DNA from: Methylobacterium symbioticum
GTDB taxonomy: Bacteria; Pseudomonadota; Alphaproteobacteria; Rhizobiales; Beijerinckiaceae
Reading direction: 5' to 3'
DNA: 55,249 nucleotides
Assembly: GCF_902141845.1 (NCBI RefSeq)
Contig: NZ_CABFPH010000032.1
Location: forward strand, 1 to 55,249
Of the stretch, positions 37,029 to 46,410 are shown piece by piece; positions within the stretch are counted from its first letter, which is position 1, and the number at the start of each line of letters is the position of its first letter. The notes below the pieces were generated by a model. That model was given only the letters and a program-made list of their open reading frames with translations. It was not told the DNA's origin and did no database searches. Both the position numbers and the translations under genes were made by a program.

Positions 37029-37044
37029 TGGCACGGGGGTTGCC
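37029..37044 (+). promoter_or_regulatory. Sigma-54 promoter of dctA
   Basis: TGGCACGGGGGTTGCC matches the -24/-12 consensus TGGCACG-N4-TTGC, with GG (37030-37031) and GC (37042-37043) ten bases apart. It lies 135 bases before the dctA ATG, with an enhancer dyad and an IHF-like site upstream, and dctD encodes the cognate type of activator. Confidence 0.88.
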
Positions 37045-37178
37045 ATTCCCGATCCGTAACGCAGCCCTGCCACCCGCGCATGACTGCAAGCCTGCAGGCC
37101 AAAAGCAAGAGCGACCGAAGCCCGTCCGCGACGGAGCCCGAGGCGTCGAACCGACCTGGATCACGAGGAGATGCCGCC

Positions 37179-38522
37179 ATGGCTGCCGTACCGTCCCCGC
37201 TCACCGCGCCGCATGCGCCGCCGGCCCCGAAGCCGCTCTACAAGACCCTGTATTTTCAGGTGCTGGTCGCCGTCGCGATCGGTATCGCGCTCGGCCACTT
37301 CTATCCGCAACTCGGCGCGGACATGAAGCCGCTCGGCGATGCCTTCATCAAGCTCGTCAAGATGATCATCGCGCCGGTGATCTTCCTCACCGTCGTCTCC
37401 GGCATCGCCGGCATGACCAACCTCGAGAAGGTCGGCCGCGTCGGCGGCAAGGCGCTGATCTACTTCCTCACCTTCTCGACGCTGGCCCTGATCGTCGGCC
37501 TGATCGTCGCGAACCTCGTCCAGCCGGGCGCGGGGATGCACATCGATCCGAAGTCGCTCGATGCGAAGCAGATCGCGATGTACGCCGAGAAGGCGAAGAC
37601 GCAGTCGATCACCGACTTCCTGATGAACATCATCCCGACGACGGCCGTCGGCGCGTTCTCGGGCGGCGAGATCCTGCAGGTCCTGTTCTTCTCGATCCTG
37701 TTCGGCTTCGGCCTCGCCTTCCTCGGCGATCGCGGCAAGCCGGTCCTCGACATCATCAAGGTGCTGTCCGAGGCGATCTTCGGCGTCGTGAACATCATCA
37801 TGAAGGTCGCCCCGCTCGGCGCCTTCGGCGCGATGGCCTTCACGATCGGCAAGTACGGCATCAGCTCGCTCGCCAACCTCGCCTACCTCGTCGGCGCCTT
37901 CTACCTGACCTCGGCGATCTTCGTCTTCCTCGTCCTCGGCGCCGTCGCCCGCTACAACGGCTTCTCGATCGTCAAGCTCATCCGCTACATTAAGGAAGAG
38001 CTGATGCTGGTGCTCGGGACCTCGTCCTCCGAGTCGGCCCTGCCCTCGCTGCTCGAGAAGATGGAGCGCGCCGGCTGCTCGAAGCCGGTCGTCGGCCTCG
38101 TGGTCCCGACCGGCTACTCGTTCAACCTCGACGGCACCAACATCTACATGACGATGGCGGCGCTCTTCATCGCCCAGGCCACCGACACGCCGCTGTCGCT
38201 GGGCGAGCAGGCGCTGCTCCTCCTCGTGGCGATGCTCTCGTCGAAGGGCGCGGCCGGCGTCACCGGCTCGGGCTTCATCACGCTGGCGGCGACGCTCGCG
38301 GTGGTGCCCTCGGTCCCGGTGGTCGGCATGGCGCTGATCCTCGGCATCGACCGGTTCATGTCGGAGTGCCGCGCTCTGACGAACTTCATCGGCAACGCAG
38401 TGGCCTGCATCGTCGTCGCCCGCTGGGAAGGCGAGTGCGACGAGGCCAAGCTCGCCGCAGCCCTGGGCGGCAAGTCGGTACCGGCGGAGACCTCCGCCCC
38501 GGTTCTTCAGCCGGCCGAGTGA
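37179..38522 (+). CDS. dctA: C4-dicarboxylate:cation symporter DctA
   Basis: A 447-residue inner-membrane transporter of the DAACS family importing succinate, fumarate and malate. Recognisable are [20 protein letters not shown] at the first helix, [23 protein letters not shown], the re-entrant-loop signature [15 protein letters not shown] and the substrate/cation helix [23 protein letters not shown] lies eight bases before the ATG at 37179; an earlier in-frame ATG at 37081 would add a non-conserved leader. Expression should depend on RpoN and DctBD. Confidence 0.96.
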   Translation: MAAVPSPLTAPHAPPAPKPLYKTLYFQVLVAVAIGIALGHFYPQLGADMKPLGDAFIKLVKMIIAPVIFLTVVSGIAGMTNLEKVGRVGGKALIYFLTFSTLALIVGLIVANLVQPGAGMHIDPKSLDAKQIAMYAEKAKTQSITDFLMNIIPTTAVGAFSGGEILQVLFFSILFGFGLAFLGDRGKPVLDIIKVLSEAIFGVVNIIMKVAPLGAFGAMAFTIGKYGISSLANLAYLVGAFYLTSAIFVFLVLGAVARYNGFSIVKLIRYIKEELMLVLGTSSSESALPSLLEKMERAGCSKPVVGLVVPTGYSFNLDGTNIYMTMAALFIAQATDTPLSLGEQALLLLVAMLSSKGAAGVTGSGFITLAATLAVVPSVPVVGMALILGIDRFMSECRALTNFIGNAVACIVVARWEGECDEAKLAAALGGKSVPAETSAPVLQPAE

Positions 38523-38569
38523 CGCCCGAGTCCGCCGGCCGCCCGCGGGGTGGCCGGCGCGACCGATCC

Positions 38570-38601
38570 GGGCCGCGGATGCCACAGGGCGTCCGCGGCC
38601 C
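38570..38601. terminator. Hairpin between convergent dctA and dipeptidase genes
   Basis: GGGCCGCGGA (38570-38579) and TCCGCGGCCC (38592-38601) are perfect ten-base arms around a 12-base loop. A second dyad GCCGGCC/GGCCGGC lies just before it. There is no clean T-run, but the position between convergent stops suggests a bidirectional terminator. Confidence 0.55.
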
Positions 38602-38615
38602 GTCTCGTCTGCCGC

Positions 38616-39344
38616 TCAGCGCGCCGTCACCGGCACATCGAAGCCCGGGCCGCGATGCGGCTCGTCGCGCAGGGTGAAGTGCCACCATTCCTGCGGATAG
38701 GGCGCGAAGCCCGCCGCCTCCAGGGCCGCCCGGAGCCGGGCCCGATTGGCCCGCTCCGCCGACGGGAGTTCGGCCCCCTCCCCCGAGCGCGGGCTGAACA
38801 GGTCGAAGGGCGTGCCCATCGGCAATTCCGCCCCACTTGCCCGGTCGATCAGCGTGATGTCCACGGTCGAGCCGCGCGCATGGCTCGATCGCTCGGCGAT
38901 GTAGCCGAGGCGGAACAGGTCGCGCTTGTCGATCTCCGGATAGAACTCGGCCTCGCCGACGCGATCGTCGAGGTCGCGCGCCCAGCGCACGAAATGGGCG
39001 ACCGCCCTGAGCGGCCGATAGCAGTCGAAGACCTTGAGGCCGAGGCCGTTCCGCGCCAGCGCGTCCTGGGCCCGGGCAAGCGCCCGCGCCGCCTCCGGCG
39101 TCAGCAGGCAGAGCGGTGCCTCGTAGCCGTCGATGGGCCGCCCGACGAAGTTGTGGCCGGTCGCATAGCGGATCTCCGTGGCGAGCCCCGGCACGATCCG
39201 GCTCGCATCGACGAGGTTGGGGCCGGCCCATGCGGGGCCCGCCAGGATCAGGGGGACGAGGATGGCCGCGCGCTTGCGGCAGGGCCGCCGCCGTGCTGCG
39301 TTGGCGCGCAACCGCAGCGCGGGATGGTGATGGTTCGCATGCAC
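38616..39344 (-). CDS. D-alanyl-D-alanine dipeptidase (VanX/DdpX, peptidase M15D)
   Basis: A 242-residue exported zinc dipeptidase. A long basic N-region precedes the signal core AAILVPLILAGPAWA. The mature enzyme has the VanX-like RYATGHNFVGRPIDGY, the metal motif SSHARGSTVDITL (His and Asp ligands) and EWWHF (catalytic Glu, third His), so it should be active. Outside glycopeptide-resistance clusters such enzymes recycle D-Ala-D-Ala from peptidoglycan. No van genes are nearby. It has only one start codon before the signal core, which forces comF to begin further downstream. Confidence 0.92.
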   Translation of the reverse strand: MHANHHHPALRLRANAARRRPCRKRAAILVPLILAGPAWAGPNLVDASRIVPGLATEIRYATGHNFVGRPIDGYEAPLCLLTPEAARALARAQDALARNGLGLKVFDCYRPLRAVAHFVRWARDLDDRVGEAEFYPEIDKRDLFRLGYIAERSSHARGSTVDITLIDRASGAELPMGTPFDLFSPRSGEGAELPSAERANRARLRAALEAAGFAPYPQEWWHFTLRDEPHRGPGFDVPVTAR

Positions 39345-39431
39345 CGGCCTGTCTCTCCCTGTCCTGACCTGCGCGACGAAGCCGGCACGATCGCCGGGCG
39401 ACCGAGGATCGGCAAGGTCCGGCCCGGTGCC

Positions 39432-40187
39432 GTGTTGGCGGAGGGCCGCCGCGCCGCGCGCGGCCTCGCCCGTCTCGCCCTCGCCCTGGTCTTCCCGCCG
39501 ACCTGCGCCGGCTGCGGCGGCGCCACCATGGATGCCGGTGCGCTCTGCCCGGCCTGTTGGTCATCCCTGCGCCTGATCGCGCCGCCCCTCTGCCCGCGTT
39601 ACGGCACGCCCTTCGCCGTGGACTTCGGTGGCCCGCCCCTGCTCTCCCCGCGCGCGATCAGCGAGCCGCCGGTCTTCGCGCGGGCCCGGGCCGTGGCCCT
39701 CTACGACGCCGTGGCGCGCCGCCTCGTCCACCGGCTGAAATACGAGGATCGTCACGATCTCGCCGGGGCGATGGCCCGCATGATGGCGGCGAGTGGCGCC
39801 GAACTGCTCGCCGAGGCCGATTGCGTGGTGCCGGTGCCGCTCCACCGCTGGCGCCTGTGGCGGCGGCGCTTCAATCAGGCGGCGCTCCTCGCCCGGCCGA
39901 TCGCCCAGACGGCCGGGCTGCCCTTCGAGCCGGGGCTGCTCGCGCGCGCCAAGGCCACGCGCTCGCAGGTCGGTCTGTCGCGGGCGGCCCGCGCCGAGAA
40001 CCTTCAGGGTGCCTTCACGGTGCCGCGGTCCGCGCGCCCGCGGCTGCAGGGCCGGCATGTCCTGCTCGTCGATGACGTGACCACGACGGGGGCCACCGCC
40101 AACGCCGCCGCGCGCGCGCTGCTGCGGGGCGGCGCGGCGCGCGTCGATCTTCTCACCTTCGCCCTGGTGGCCGAGCCGCTGGGGTGA
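39432..40187 (+). CDS. ComF-family phosphoribosyltransferase-like protein
   Basis: About 251 residues. An N-terminal zinc-finger-like segment (CAGCG...LCPACW) is followed by RLVHRLKYEDRHDLAGAMA, VVPVPLHRWRLWRRRFNQA and the PRPP-binding loop LLVDDVTTTGATANAAARAL, all typical of ComF/GntX. These proteins are linked to DNA uptake in naturally competent bacteria, but occur widely with unclear function. GTG 39432 is chosen because the ATGs at 39324, 39330 and 39339 overlap the divergent dipeptidase gene; none has a clear ribosome site. Confidence 0.85.
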   Translation: MLAEGRRAARGLARLALALVFPPTCAGCGGATMDAGALCPACWSSLRLIAPPLCPRYGTPFAVDFGGPPLLSPRAISEPPVFARARAVALYDAVARRLVHRLKYEDRHDLAGAMARMMAASGAELLAEADCVVPVPLHRWRLWRRRFNQAALLARPIAQTAGLPFEPGLLARAKATRSQVGLSRAARAENLQGAFTVPRSARPRLQGRHVLLVDDVTTTGATANAAARALLRGGAARVDLLTFALVAEPLG

Positions 40188-40298
40188 CGCCTCCGACGAT
40201 CCGCGATCGATCCCTTCGGGAGGGCGGATGGCGATGGCGCTCAATCGGCGCGCGGGCTTGCCGATACGGGTTCCACTGGGATCAACCGGAACCCCGGA

Positions 40299-40898
40299 TC
40301 AGGCGGCCTCGTCCGTCCGCAGGGGCGGCCGCACCACGGCGAGGGTGAAGTCGTAGGCTTCGGCGATGGTCTCGTACCAGAGCGAGAACGGCGTCGGCTG
40401 GGCGAGGGACACGTCGCCCTCGGCCTCGAAGGCGCCGGTGCGCAACTCGGCCCCGAGCTTTGCCGCGAGCCGGATCATCGGACGGTTCCGTGCGAGGCAG
40501 CGCACGTGCAGGCTGCCGACCCCGCGGTTGCGGGCGGCCCGCGCGATGCGCGCGAACAGGGCGGTGCCGAGACCGCGGCGGCGATAGGCCCGCTCCACCG
40601 CGAAGGCAGCCTCGGCCTGCGCCCCGAGGCTGAAGGCGGAGGCGTGGGGCCCCGCCGGCCGCAACTCGCCGAGGCCGCGCAGGGCCCCGTCCACGAAGGC
40701 GCCGAAGGCGAGGCCCTCCGCCGCGACGACGCGCTCCGCATAGGCGCGCACGCCGGCCTCGCCGACGCCGCCCAGGAAGCGGTTGGCACGCGTCTCGGGG
40801 TCGAGGCGCAGGAAATAGTCCAGGATGGCCGGCTGATCGCTCGGCCACAGACGCCGGACGGCAGGGCCCGGCGAGAAGGTGGTTGCTGGCGTTGCCAA
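40299..40898 (-). CDS. GNAT-family N-acetyltransferase
   Basis: A 199-residue acetyltransferase with the GNAT core FLRLDPETRANRFLGGV..., an acetyl-CoA loop in VERAYRRRGLGTALFARIARAA and SLHVRCLARNRPMIRLAAKLG. I chose TTG 40898 because GGAG sits seven bases upstream; upstream in-frame starts (GTG 40925, ATG 41048) lack one. The C-terminus DFTLAVVRPPLRTDEAA is not conserved. Substrate is unknown. Confidence 0.82.
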   Translation of the reverse strand: MATPATTFSPGPAVRRLWPSDQPAILDYFLRLDPETRANRFLGGVGEAGVRAYAERVVAAEGLAFGAFVDGALRGLGELRPAGPHASAFSLGAQAEAAFAVERAYRRRGLGTALFARIARAARNRGVGSLHVRCLARNRPMIRLAAKLGAELRTGAFEAEGDVSLAQPTPFSLWYETIAEAYDFTLAVVRPPLRTDEAA

Positions 40899-41004
40899 AT
40901 CGGGTCTCCGGTCTGCGACGCGCACGCGGCACGCGGGTCCGGACGTCCCCTCCCAAGGCCGGCGCACTGTGGCACCGCTGCCAATTTTGTGCAATGCAGC
41001 GGAA

Positions 41005-41109
41005 ATGCCGATGCCCGTGCGTCGCACGGTCGCCGCGGAGACACTCACGAAACGCCAGCTGCGCCGTCGTGCCCAGAAGGAGATCGCCTGGCCGCCGGGC
41101 GTTTCGTGA
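41005..41109 (+). CDS. Possible 34-residue basic ORF
   Basis: Encodes MPMPVRRTVAAETLTKRQL... ending AWPPGVS, strongly basic, with only a weak GCGGAA ribosome site. Its 3' part spans a 13-base inverted repeat, so it could equally be non-coding. No family recognised. Confidence 0.25.
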   Translation: MPMPVRRTVAAETLTKRQLRRRAQKEIAWPPGVS

Positions 41110-41110
41110 G
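41044..41110. repeat. 13-bp perfect inverted repeat upstream of zapE
   Basis: CTCACGAAACGCC (41044-41056) and GGCGTTTCGTGAG (41098-41110), separated by 41 bases. The arms could end a tiny mobile-element remnant or form a long-loop hairpin in the zapE leader. Confidence 0.55.
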
Positions 41111-41240
41111 CGCACTCAGTGCCGGCCGTGGCCTTCTGTCAACGCTGCGGCCCCCGTGCCGGTTGATCCGCAGGCGGCATCACGGCAGATCGCCGCGAGG
41201 GTCGGCCCGAAGCGTGCGGCGCGGCCCGGAGAGCAGAACC

Positions 41241-42458
41241 GTGACAGTCAGCCCACAGGTCCAGACCTCCGCGCCATCGGCCGGCATCGCGGCCTCGGGC
41301 CCGGTCCAGCAGCGCTACGAGGCCCTGGTCGCCTCCGGGGCGATCGAGCGGGACCCCGCCCAGGTCACGGTGGTGCGCGCCCTCGATGGGCTGATCCAGG
41401 CGCTGCAGCGGCGTCAGCGGGCCAGCAAGGGCAGCGCGCTGGGCTGGCTGTTCGGCCGCAAGGAGACCGGGCCGCCGCCCAAGGGGCTCTACCTCTGGGG
41501 CTCCGTGGGCCGCGGCAAGACCATGCTGATGGACCTGTTCCATGAGGCCGCCCCGGGCGCGAAGCGGCGCGTCCATTTTCACGGCTTCCTCGCCGACGCG
41601 CACGAGCGCATCCACGCCTACCGCCAGGCGCTGAAGCGCGGCGAGGTGAAGGGCGACGATCCGATCGGCCCCGTGGCCGAGGCGCTCGCCGCCGAGGCGA
41701 AGCTCCTCTGCTTCGACGAGTTCACCGTCACCGACATCGCCGACGCGATGATCCTGGGGCGTCTGTTCAAGGCGCTGTTCGCCCGGGGCGTCACGGTGGT
41801 GGCGACCTCGAACGTCGAGCCGGACCGGCTCTACGAGGGCGGCCTGAACCGTGCGCTGTTCCTGCCCTTCATCGCGGAACTGCAGGAGCGGGTGACGGTG
41901 ATGCGCCTCGATTCCCGCACCGATTTCCGCCTGGAGAAGCTCGGCGGCGCGCCGGTCTACCATGTCCCGGCCGATGCGGCGGCGAAGGAGGCGCTGGATG
42001 CCGCCTTCCGCAGCCTGACCGGCAAGGCCAAGGGGGCGCCGACCAGCGTGCGCGTGCAGGGCCGCGACGTGCCGGTGCCGGAAGAGGCGATGGGCGTCGC
42101 CCGCTTCGGCTTCCGCGACCTCTGCGCGCAGCCGCTCGGCGCCTCCGACTACATGGCGCTGGCCCGGCGCTTCCATACGCTGATCGTCTCGGACATCCCG
42201 GTGATGGGCGAGGCTCAGCGCAACGAGGCCAAGCGCTTCATCACGCTGATCGACACCCTCTACGATGCGCAGGTGAAGCTCGTGGCCTCCGCCGAGGCCG
42301 AGGCGCAGGACCTCTACACCGCCCGTGAGGGCCGTGAGGCCTTCGAGTTCGACCGCACTGTTTCGCGGCTGATCGAGATGCGCTCCTCGGAATACCTCGC
42401 CCTGCCGCATGGCAAGGGGGAGCCGAGCGGCGCCAGCACCGGCCTCGTCGAGACCTGA
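41241..42458 (+). CDS. zapE: Cell-division ATPase ZapE (AFG1 family)
   Basis: A 405-residue AAA-like ATPase. Walker A is [19 protein letters not shown], Walker [27 protein letters not shown], and the conserved [35 protein letters not shown] and [24 protein letters not shown] blocks are present. E. coli ZapE modulates FtsZ; alphaproteobacterial members often sit near TCA-cycle genes. The start is GTG 41241, with GGAGA about 10 bases upstream. Confidence 0.93.
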   Translation: MTVSPQVQTSAPSAGIAASGPVQQRYEALVASGAIERDPAQVTVVRALDGLIQALQRRQRASKGSALGWLFGRKETGPPPKGLYLWGSVGRGKTMLMDLFHEAAPGAKRRVHFHGFLADAHERIHAYRQALKRGEVKGDDPIGPVAEALAAEAKLLCFDEFTVTDIADAMILGRLFKALFARGVTVVATSNVEPDRLYEGGLNRALFLPFIAELQERVTVMRLDSRTDFRLEKLGGAPVYHVPADAAAKEALDAAFRSLTGKAKGAPTSVRVQGRDVPVPEEAMGVARFGFRDLCAQPLGASDYMALARRFHTLIVSDIPVMGEAQRNEAKRFITLIDTLYDAQVKLVASAEAEAQDLYTAREGREAFEFDRTVSRLIEMRSSEYLALPHGKGEPSGASTGLVET

Positions 42459-42540
42459 GCGGAAGGCACGGGGGAGAGTCGATCTCGCCTGCGCGCGATC
42501 TATCTTCCCGCGGGCCCTGAGACCGCCCGCGAAGCTTCCC

Positions 42541-45462
42541 ATGACCTCGTCGATCTTCCGCCTGCGCCGTTGGCGCGGTGCGGGGCCGTTCGCCGCCCTG
42601 CTCGGTTCACCCGCCGCCTTCGTCCTGCTCGTGGCCGCGCTCGCGGCCGGCGCCTGGAACTATGCCGCTGGCGAGGCGAACAGGGCCGCGACGGCACGGG
42701 GCAATGCGGTGATCGCCGGGGTGGAGCGGGTCCTCTCGGCGGTGAAGGATCTGGAGACCGGCGAGCGCGGCTACGTGCTGGTGGGCAGCGAGGATTATCT
42801 CGAGCCCTATGCGGGTGCGCTGCAGGCGATCGATGCCGGGCTCGCGGTGCTCGGTGGAGCGGCACAGGAGCCGCTGCGGGCCGGAAGTCCCGCGCTGGCC
42901 AAGCTCGTCGCCGAGAAGCGCGCCTTCGCCGCCCGTGTCGTCGCCGAGCGGCGGAGCGGCGGCTTCGAGCCGGCCACCGCTCTGGTCCGGACCGGCGAGG
43001 GCAAGAGGCTGATGGACGCGATCCGGGCCGAGGGCGCCGGCATCGTCGCGGTGACCGAGCGTCGGCTCGCGGACCTGCGCACGAGCGAATCCTGGCGGTC
43101 CCTCGTCCTGTCGCTGCTCTCCGGCCTCTGCGCCCTCGGCGCCATCACCCTGCTCGCACGGCTCGCCCTGGTGCGGCGGCGGGAATCGCTGCGGATGTCG
43201 GCGCTCCTCGACGGGGTGCTCGCCAACGCGCCGGTCGGCCTCGGCTTCCTCGACCGCGATCTCAAGATCCGCCACATGAACCGGGCACTCGCCGTGATGA
43301 GCGAGCGCGGCTTCGGCGCCGATCTCGGCGCGCCGATCTGGGCGATGCTGCCGACGCTGCGCGATCAGCTCGCCCCGAAGCTCGCCGCCGCCCTCGAGGC
43401 CGGCCTCGTCACCCCGGACGTGCCGGTGGCCGTGCCGACGCCGAGCGCGCCGGGCGGCGTGCGCCATTTCTCCATGAGCTTCTACCCGCTGCGTGCCTCC
43501 GCCGAGGCGGACGGCGCGGTGGAGGGCGTCGGCCTCGTCGTCCTCGACGAGACCGTGCGCCGCCTCGCCGAAGCCCGCACCCGGCACAGCGAGGAGCGCT
43601 TCCGCTCGCTCATCGAGGCGAGCGCGTCGATCGTCTGGACGGCCACGCCGGACGGGGCCCTGCATCCGCGTCAGACCGGTTGGACCCGCTTCACCGGCCA
43701 GGACGAGACCGCCTATGCCGGCCTCGGCTTCCTCGACGCCGTCCACCCCGACGACCGCGAGGCGACGCGCGCCACCTGGACGCAGGCCGTTTCGGCGCTG
43801 ACACCCTACGAGGTCGAGCACCGCCTGCGCCGGGCCGATGGCAGCTATCGCGCGATGGCCGTGCGCGCCGTGCCGATCCTCGAAGAGGGCGGCGGCCTGC
43901 GGGAATGGGTCGGCACCCATACCGACATCACCGAGGCCAAGGAGGCGGAGGCGGCGATCCTCGCCGCGCGCGAGGCCGCCGAGGAGGCGAACCGCGCCAA
44001 GAGCCAGTTCCTGGCCAACATGAGCCACGAACTGCGCACGCCGCTCTCGGCGGTGATCGGCTATTCCGAGATGATTCAGGAGGAGCTGGAGGATCTCGGC
44101 GAGGCCTCGCTCATCGCCGACATGCGCAAGATCGAGGCGAATGCGCGCCATCTGCTCGGCCTGATCAACGACGTTCTCGACCTCTCGAAGATCGAGGCCG
44201 ACCGCGTCGAGATCTACGCGGAGCCCTTCGACGTGGCCGAGGTCGTCCGCGACGTGGCCGTCACCGTCGAGGGGCTCGTCGCCAAGAAGGGCAATGCGCT
44301 GCAGGTCACCGTCGCCGAGGAGGCGGGCCAGGCCTTCACCGACGTGACCAAGCTCAGGCAGTGCCTGATCAACCTGCTCAGCAACGCCGCCAAGTTCACC
44401 GAGAACGGCCGCATCGACCTCGCCGTGACGCGCGAGGACGGAGAGCTCCGCTTCGCGGTGTCGGATACCGGCATCGGCATGACGCCCGAGCAGGTCGAGC
44501 GCCTGTTCGAGCGCTTCATCCAGGCCGACGCCTCGACGACGCGCCGGTTCGGCGGCACCGGGCTCGGCCTTTCTATCACCCGCGCCTTCGCCGAGATGCT
44601 GGGCGGGCGGATCACCGTCGAGAGCCAGGAAGGCCGTGGCACGACCTTCCCCCTGGCGCTTCCGGCGACGCTGCAGGCGCCGGAAGCCGCGGTCGCCCCG
44701 CCGGTGGAGGCGGTGTCGGACGGCTGCACGATCCTGGTGATCGACGACGACGCGGCGACGCGCGATCTCCTGGCCCGCTTCCTGGAGCGCGAGGGCTTCC
44801 GCGTGGCGGTTGCCGAGGACGGCCGCCAGGGGCTGGAACGGGCACGTGCCTTACGCCCCCGCGCCATCCTGCTCGACGTCACCATGCCGCGCATGGACGG
44901 CTGGGCGGTGCTGCGGGCCCTGCGCGCGGATCCCGATCTCGGGGCGACGCCGATCGTGATGGTCACGGTCCTCGACGAGCAGAACCTCGCCTTCTCGCTC
45001 GGCGCGAGCGACTATCTCCAGAAGCCGATCGACTGGCTCAGCCTGAAGGCGGTGACCGACCGCTTCCGTCCGAATGCCGGGGACGGCCCAGTCCTCGTGG
45101 TGGACGACGATGCGGATGCGCGCGAGCGGCTGGTCACGGCCCTCTCGCGCGAGGGGCTGCCGGTGCGCGAGGCGGCCCATGGCGGGCTCGGCCTGGAGGC
45201 GGTGGAGCGCGAGAGGCCGAGCCTCGTGCTGCTCGACCTGATGATGCCGGAACTCGACGGGTTCGGCTTTCTGCGGACCCTGCGAGCCCGGGCGGACTGG
45301 GCCGACATTCCGGTCGTGGTGCTGACCGCCAAGGACGTGACGGCGGAGGACCGGCGCCGCCTCGCCGGTCAGGCCGACCGGGTGCTCGCCAAGGGCAGCG
45401 TCAGCCTCGCCGACCTCGCCCGGACGGTGCGGGAGCTCGTGCCCGATCACGCGGAGGCGTGA
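42541..45462 (+). CDS. CHASE3-PAS-PAS hybrid sensor histidine kinase with two receiver domains
   Basis: A 973-residue membrane kinase. TM1 is ~22-42; the CHASE3 sensor ~45-185 ([19 protein letters not shown]) is followed by TM2 ~188-210, PAS domains ~220-345 and ~350-480 ([11 protein letters not shown]) and the HisKA box [21 protein letters not shown] near residue 497. ATPase motifs are [19 protein letters not shown] and [13 protein letters not shown]. Two receiver domains follow at ~731 and ~851; both keep the acidic pocket, acceptor Asp ([22 protein letters not shown]) and a Lys. There is no HPt or DNA-binding output, so a separate phosphotransfer partner is expected. It lies 82 bases after zapE. 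Confidence 0.93.
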   Translation: MTSSIFRLRRWRGAGPFAALLGSPAAFVLLVAALAAGAWNYAAGEANRAATARGNAVIAGVERVLSAVKDLETGERGYVLVGSEDYLEPYAGALQAIDAGLAVLGGAAQEPLRAGSPALAKLVAEKRAFAARVVAERRSGGFEPATALVRTGEGKRLMDAIRAEGAGIVAVTERRLADLRTSESWRSLVLSLLSGLCALGAITLLARLALVRRRESLRMSALLDGVLANAPVGLGFLDRDLKIRHMNRALAVMSERGFGADLGAPIWAMLPTLRDQLAPKLAAALEAGLVTPDVPVAVPTPSAPGGVRHFSMSFYPLRASAEADGAVEGVGLVVLDETVRRLAEARTRHSEERFRSLIEASASIVWTATPDGALHPRQTGWTRFTGQDETAYAGLGFLDAVHPDDREATRATWTQAVSALTPYEVEHRLRRADGSYRAMAVRAVPILEEGGGLREWVGTHTDITEAKEAEAAILAAREAAEEANRAKSQFLANMSHELRTPLSAVIGYSEMIQEELEDLGEASLIADMRKIEANARHLLGLINDVLDLSKIEADRVEIYAEPFDVAEVVRDVAVTVEGLVAKKGNALQVTVAEEAGQAFTDVTKLRQCLINLLSNAAKFTENGRIDLAVTREDGELRFAVSDTGIGMTPEQVERLFERFIQADASTTRRFGGTGLGLSITRAFAEMLGGRITVESQEGRGTTFPLALPATLQAPEAAVAPPVEAVSDGCTILVIDDDAATRDLLARFLEREGFRVAVAEDGRQGLERARALRPRAILLDVTMPRMDGWAVLRALRADPDLGATPIVMVTVLDEQNLAFSLGASDYLQKPIDWLSLKAVTDRFRPNAGDGPVLVVDDDADARERLVTALSREGLPVREAAHGGLGLEAVERERPSLVLLDLMMPELDGFGFLRTLRARADWADIPVVVLTAKDVTAEDRRRLAGQADRVLAKGSVSLADLARTVRELVPDHAEA

Positions 45463-45486
45463 GCCGGGCACGGGCAGTCCCGGCGG

Positions 45487-46260
45487 TCACTTCTCGACGA
45501 AGGCCTTCTCGATGACGAAATGTCCGGCCTCGCCGTGATTGCCCTCCTCGTAGCCGCCCTCGACCAGGAGCTGGCGGGTGTCGCGGATCATCTCCGGCGA
45601 GCCGCAGAGCATGAAGCGGTCGGCCTCGCGGCTCATCATCGGCAGGCCGATGTCGGAGAACAGCTTGCCCGAGACCATCAGGTCGGTGATCCGCCCGCTG
45701 TTGCGGAACGGCTCGCGCGTCACGGTCGGATAGTAGATCAGCTGGCGCGAGATCATCTCGCCAAGGAACTCGTGGCGCGGCAGCGTCTCGGTGATGGTCT
45801 CGCCATAGGCCAGCTCCTCCACCCGGCGGCAGCCATGGACCAGCACGACCTTCTCGAAACGGTCGTAGGTCTCGGGATCCTTGATGATCGACAGGAAGGG
45901 GGCCAAACCCGTGCCGGTGCCGAGCAGGTAGAGGTGGCGGCCGGGCTCGAGGTTGTCGAGCACGAGCGTGCCGGTGGGCTTCTTGCCGACGATGATCGGA
46001 TCGCCGACCTTGAGGTGCTGGAGCTTGCTGGTGAGGGGGCCGTTGGCGACCTTGATGGAGAAGAACTCCAGCTCCTCCTCGTAGTTGGCCGACACCACCG
46101 AGTAGGCGCGCAGCAGCGGCCGGCCCTCGACCTCGAGGCCGATCATGGTGAACTCGCCGTTGCGGAAGCGGAAGCCCGGGTCGCGCGTGGTGCGGAACGA
46201 GAACAGCGTGTCCGTCCAGTGATGCACCGACAGCACACGCTCCTCGAAATACTTGCTCAT
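45487..46260 (-). CDS. fpr: Ferredoxin/flavodoxin-NADP+ reductase
   Basis: A 257-residue FAD enzyme. The FAD-binding RAYSVVSANYEEELEFFSIKV, the NADP segment LLGTGTGLAPFLSII with VHGCRRVEELAYGE, and the C-terminal FVIEKAFVEK fit the bacterial Fpr class. It passes electrons between NADPH and ferredoxin or flavodoxin, often in oxidative-stress defence. A strong hairpin and two direct repeats lie in its upstream spacer. It is convergent with the hybrid kinase gene. Confidence 0.95.
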   Translation of the reverse strand: MSKYFEERVLSVHHWTDTLFSFRTTRDPGFRFRNGEFTMIGLEVEGRPLLRAYSVVSANYEEELEFFSIKVANGPLTSKLQHLKVGDPIIVGKKPTGTLVLDNLEPGRHLYLLGTGTGLAPFLSIIKDPETYDRFEKVVLVHGCRRVEELAYGETITETLPRHEFLGEMISRQLIYYPTVTREPFRNSGRITDLMVSGKLFSDIGLPMMSREADRFMLCGSPEMIRDTRQLLVEGGYEEGNHGEAGHFVIEKAFVEK

Positions 46261-46321
46261 GGCCGGTTCGGTCCTCGAATCCCTGCGAGCCCCTGATCGG
46301 CGGCTCTTCTCGCACGTGCGC

Positions 46322-46348
46322 CAGCCCCGTCAAGGCATGACGGGGCTG
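46322..46348. repeat. 11-bp hairpin upstream of fpr
   Basis: CAGCCCCGTCA (46322-46332) and TGACGGGGCTG (46338-46348), 5-base loop. No T-run follows on either strand, so an operator or mRNA-leader structure for fpr is as likely as a terminator. Confidence 0.5.
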
Positions 46349-46353
46349 CAATC

Positions 46354-46381
46354 GAATCGCGGTTCTTCTACTTGGAATCGC
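46354..46381 (-). promoter_or_regulatory. Two GAATCGC direct repeats 21 bases apart upstream of fpr
   Basis: GAATCGC at 46354-46360 and 46375-46381, a spacing of two DNA turns, which is typical of paired activator sites. They lie ~95-120 bases before the fpr start. The protein that would bind is unknown. Confidence 0.3.
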
Positions 46382-46410
46382 TCTGAAATCTTAGTCCGCC
46401 GATCCGCGCC

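Larger units (their letters stand above)
40899..41240. other. 342-base spacer between the acetyltransferase and zapE
   Basis: Divergent spacer. It contains the dyads TGGCA-CCGC-TGCCA (~40974) and CCGCTGC/GCAGCGG around the AT-rich CAATTTTGTGCAAT, a possible 34-codon ORF (41005-41109) and a 13-base inverted repeat (41044-41110). No clear -35/-10 pair was found. Confidence 0.6.

Noticed and set aside
40971..40994. TGGCAC near 40974 as a second sigma-54 promoter
   Set aside because: No GC lies ten bases after the GG; the sequence is a TGGCA/TGCCA dyad.
42570..45515. 981-codon plus-strand frame over the hybrid kinase
   Set aside because: Offset-frame shadow rich in Arg and Pro; the kinase frame carries all motifs.
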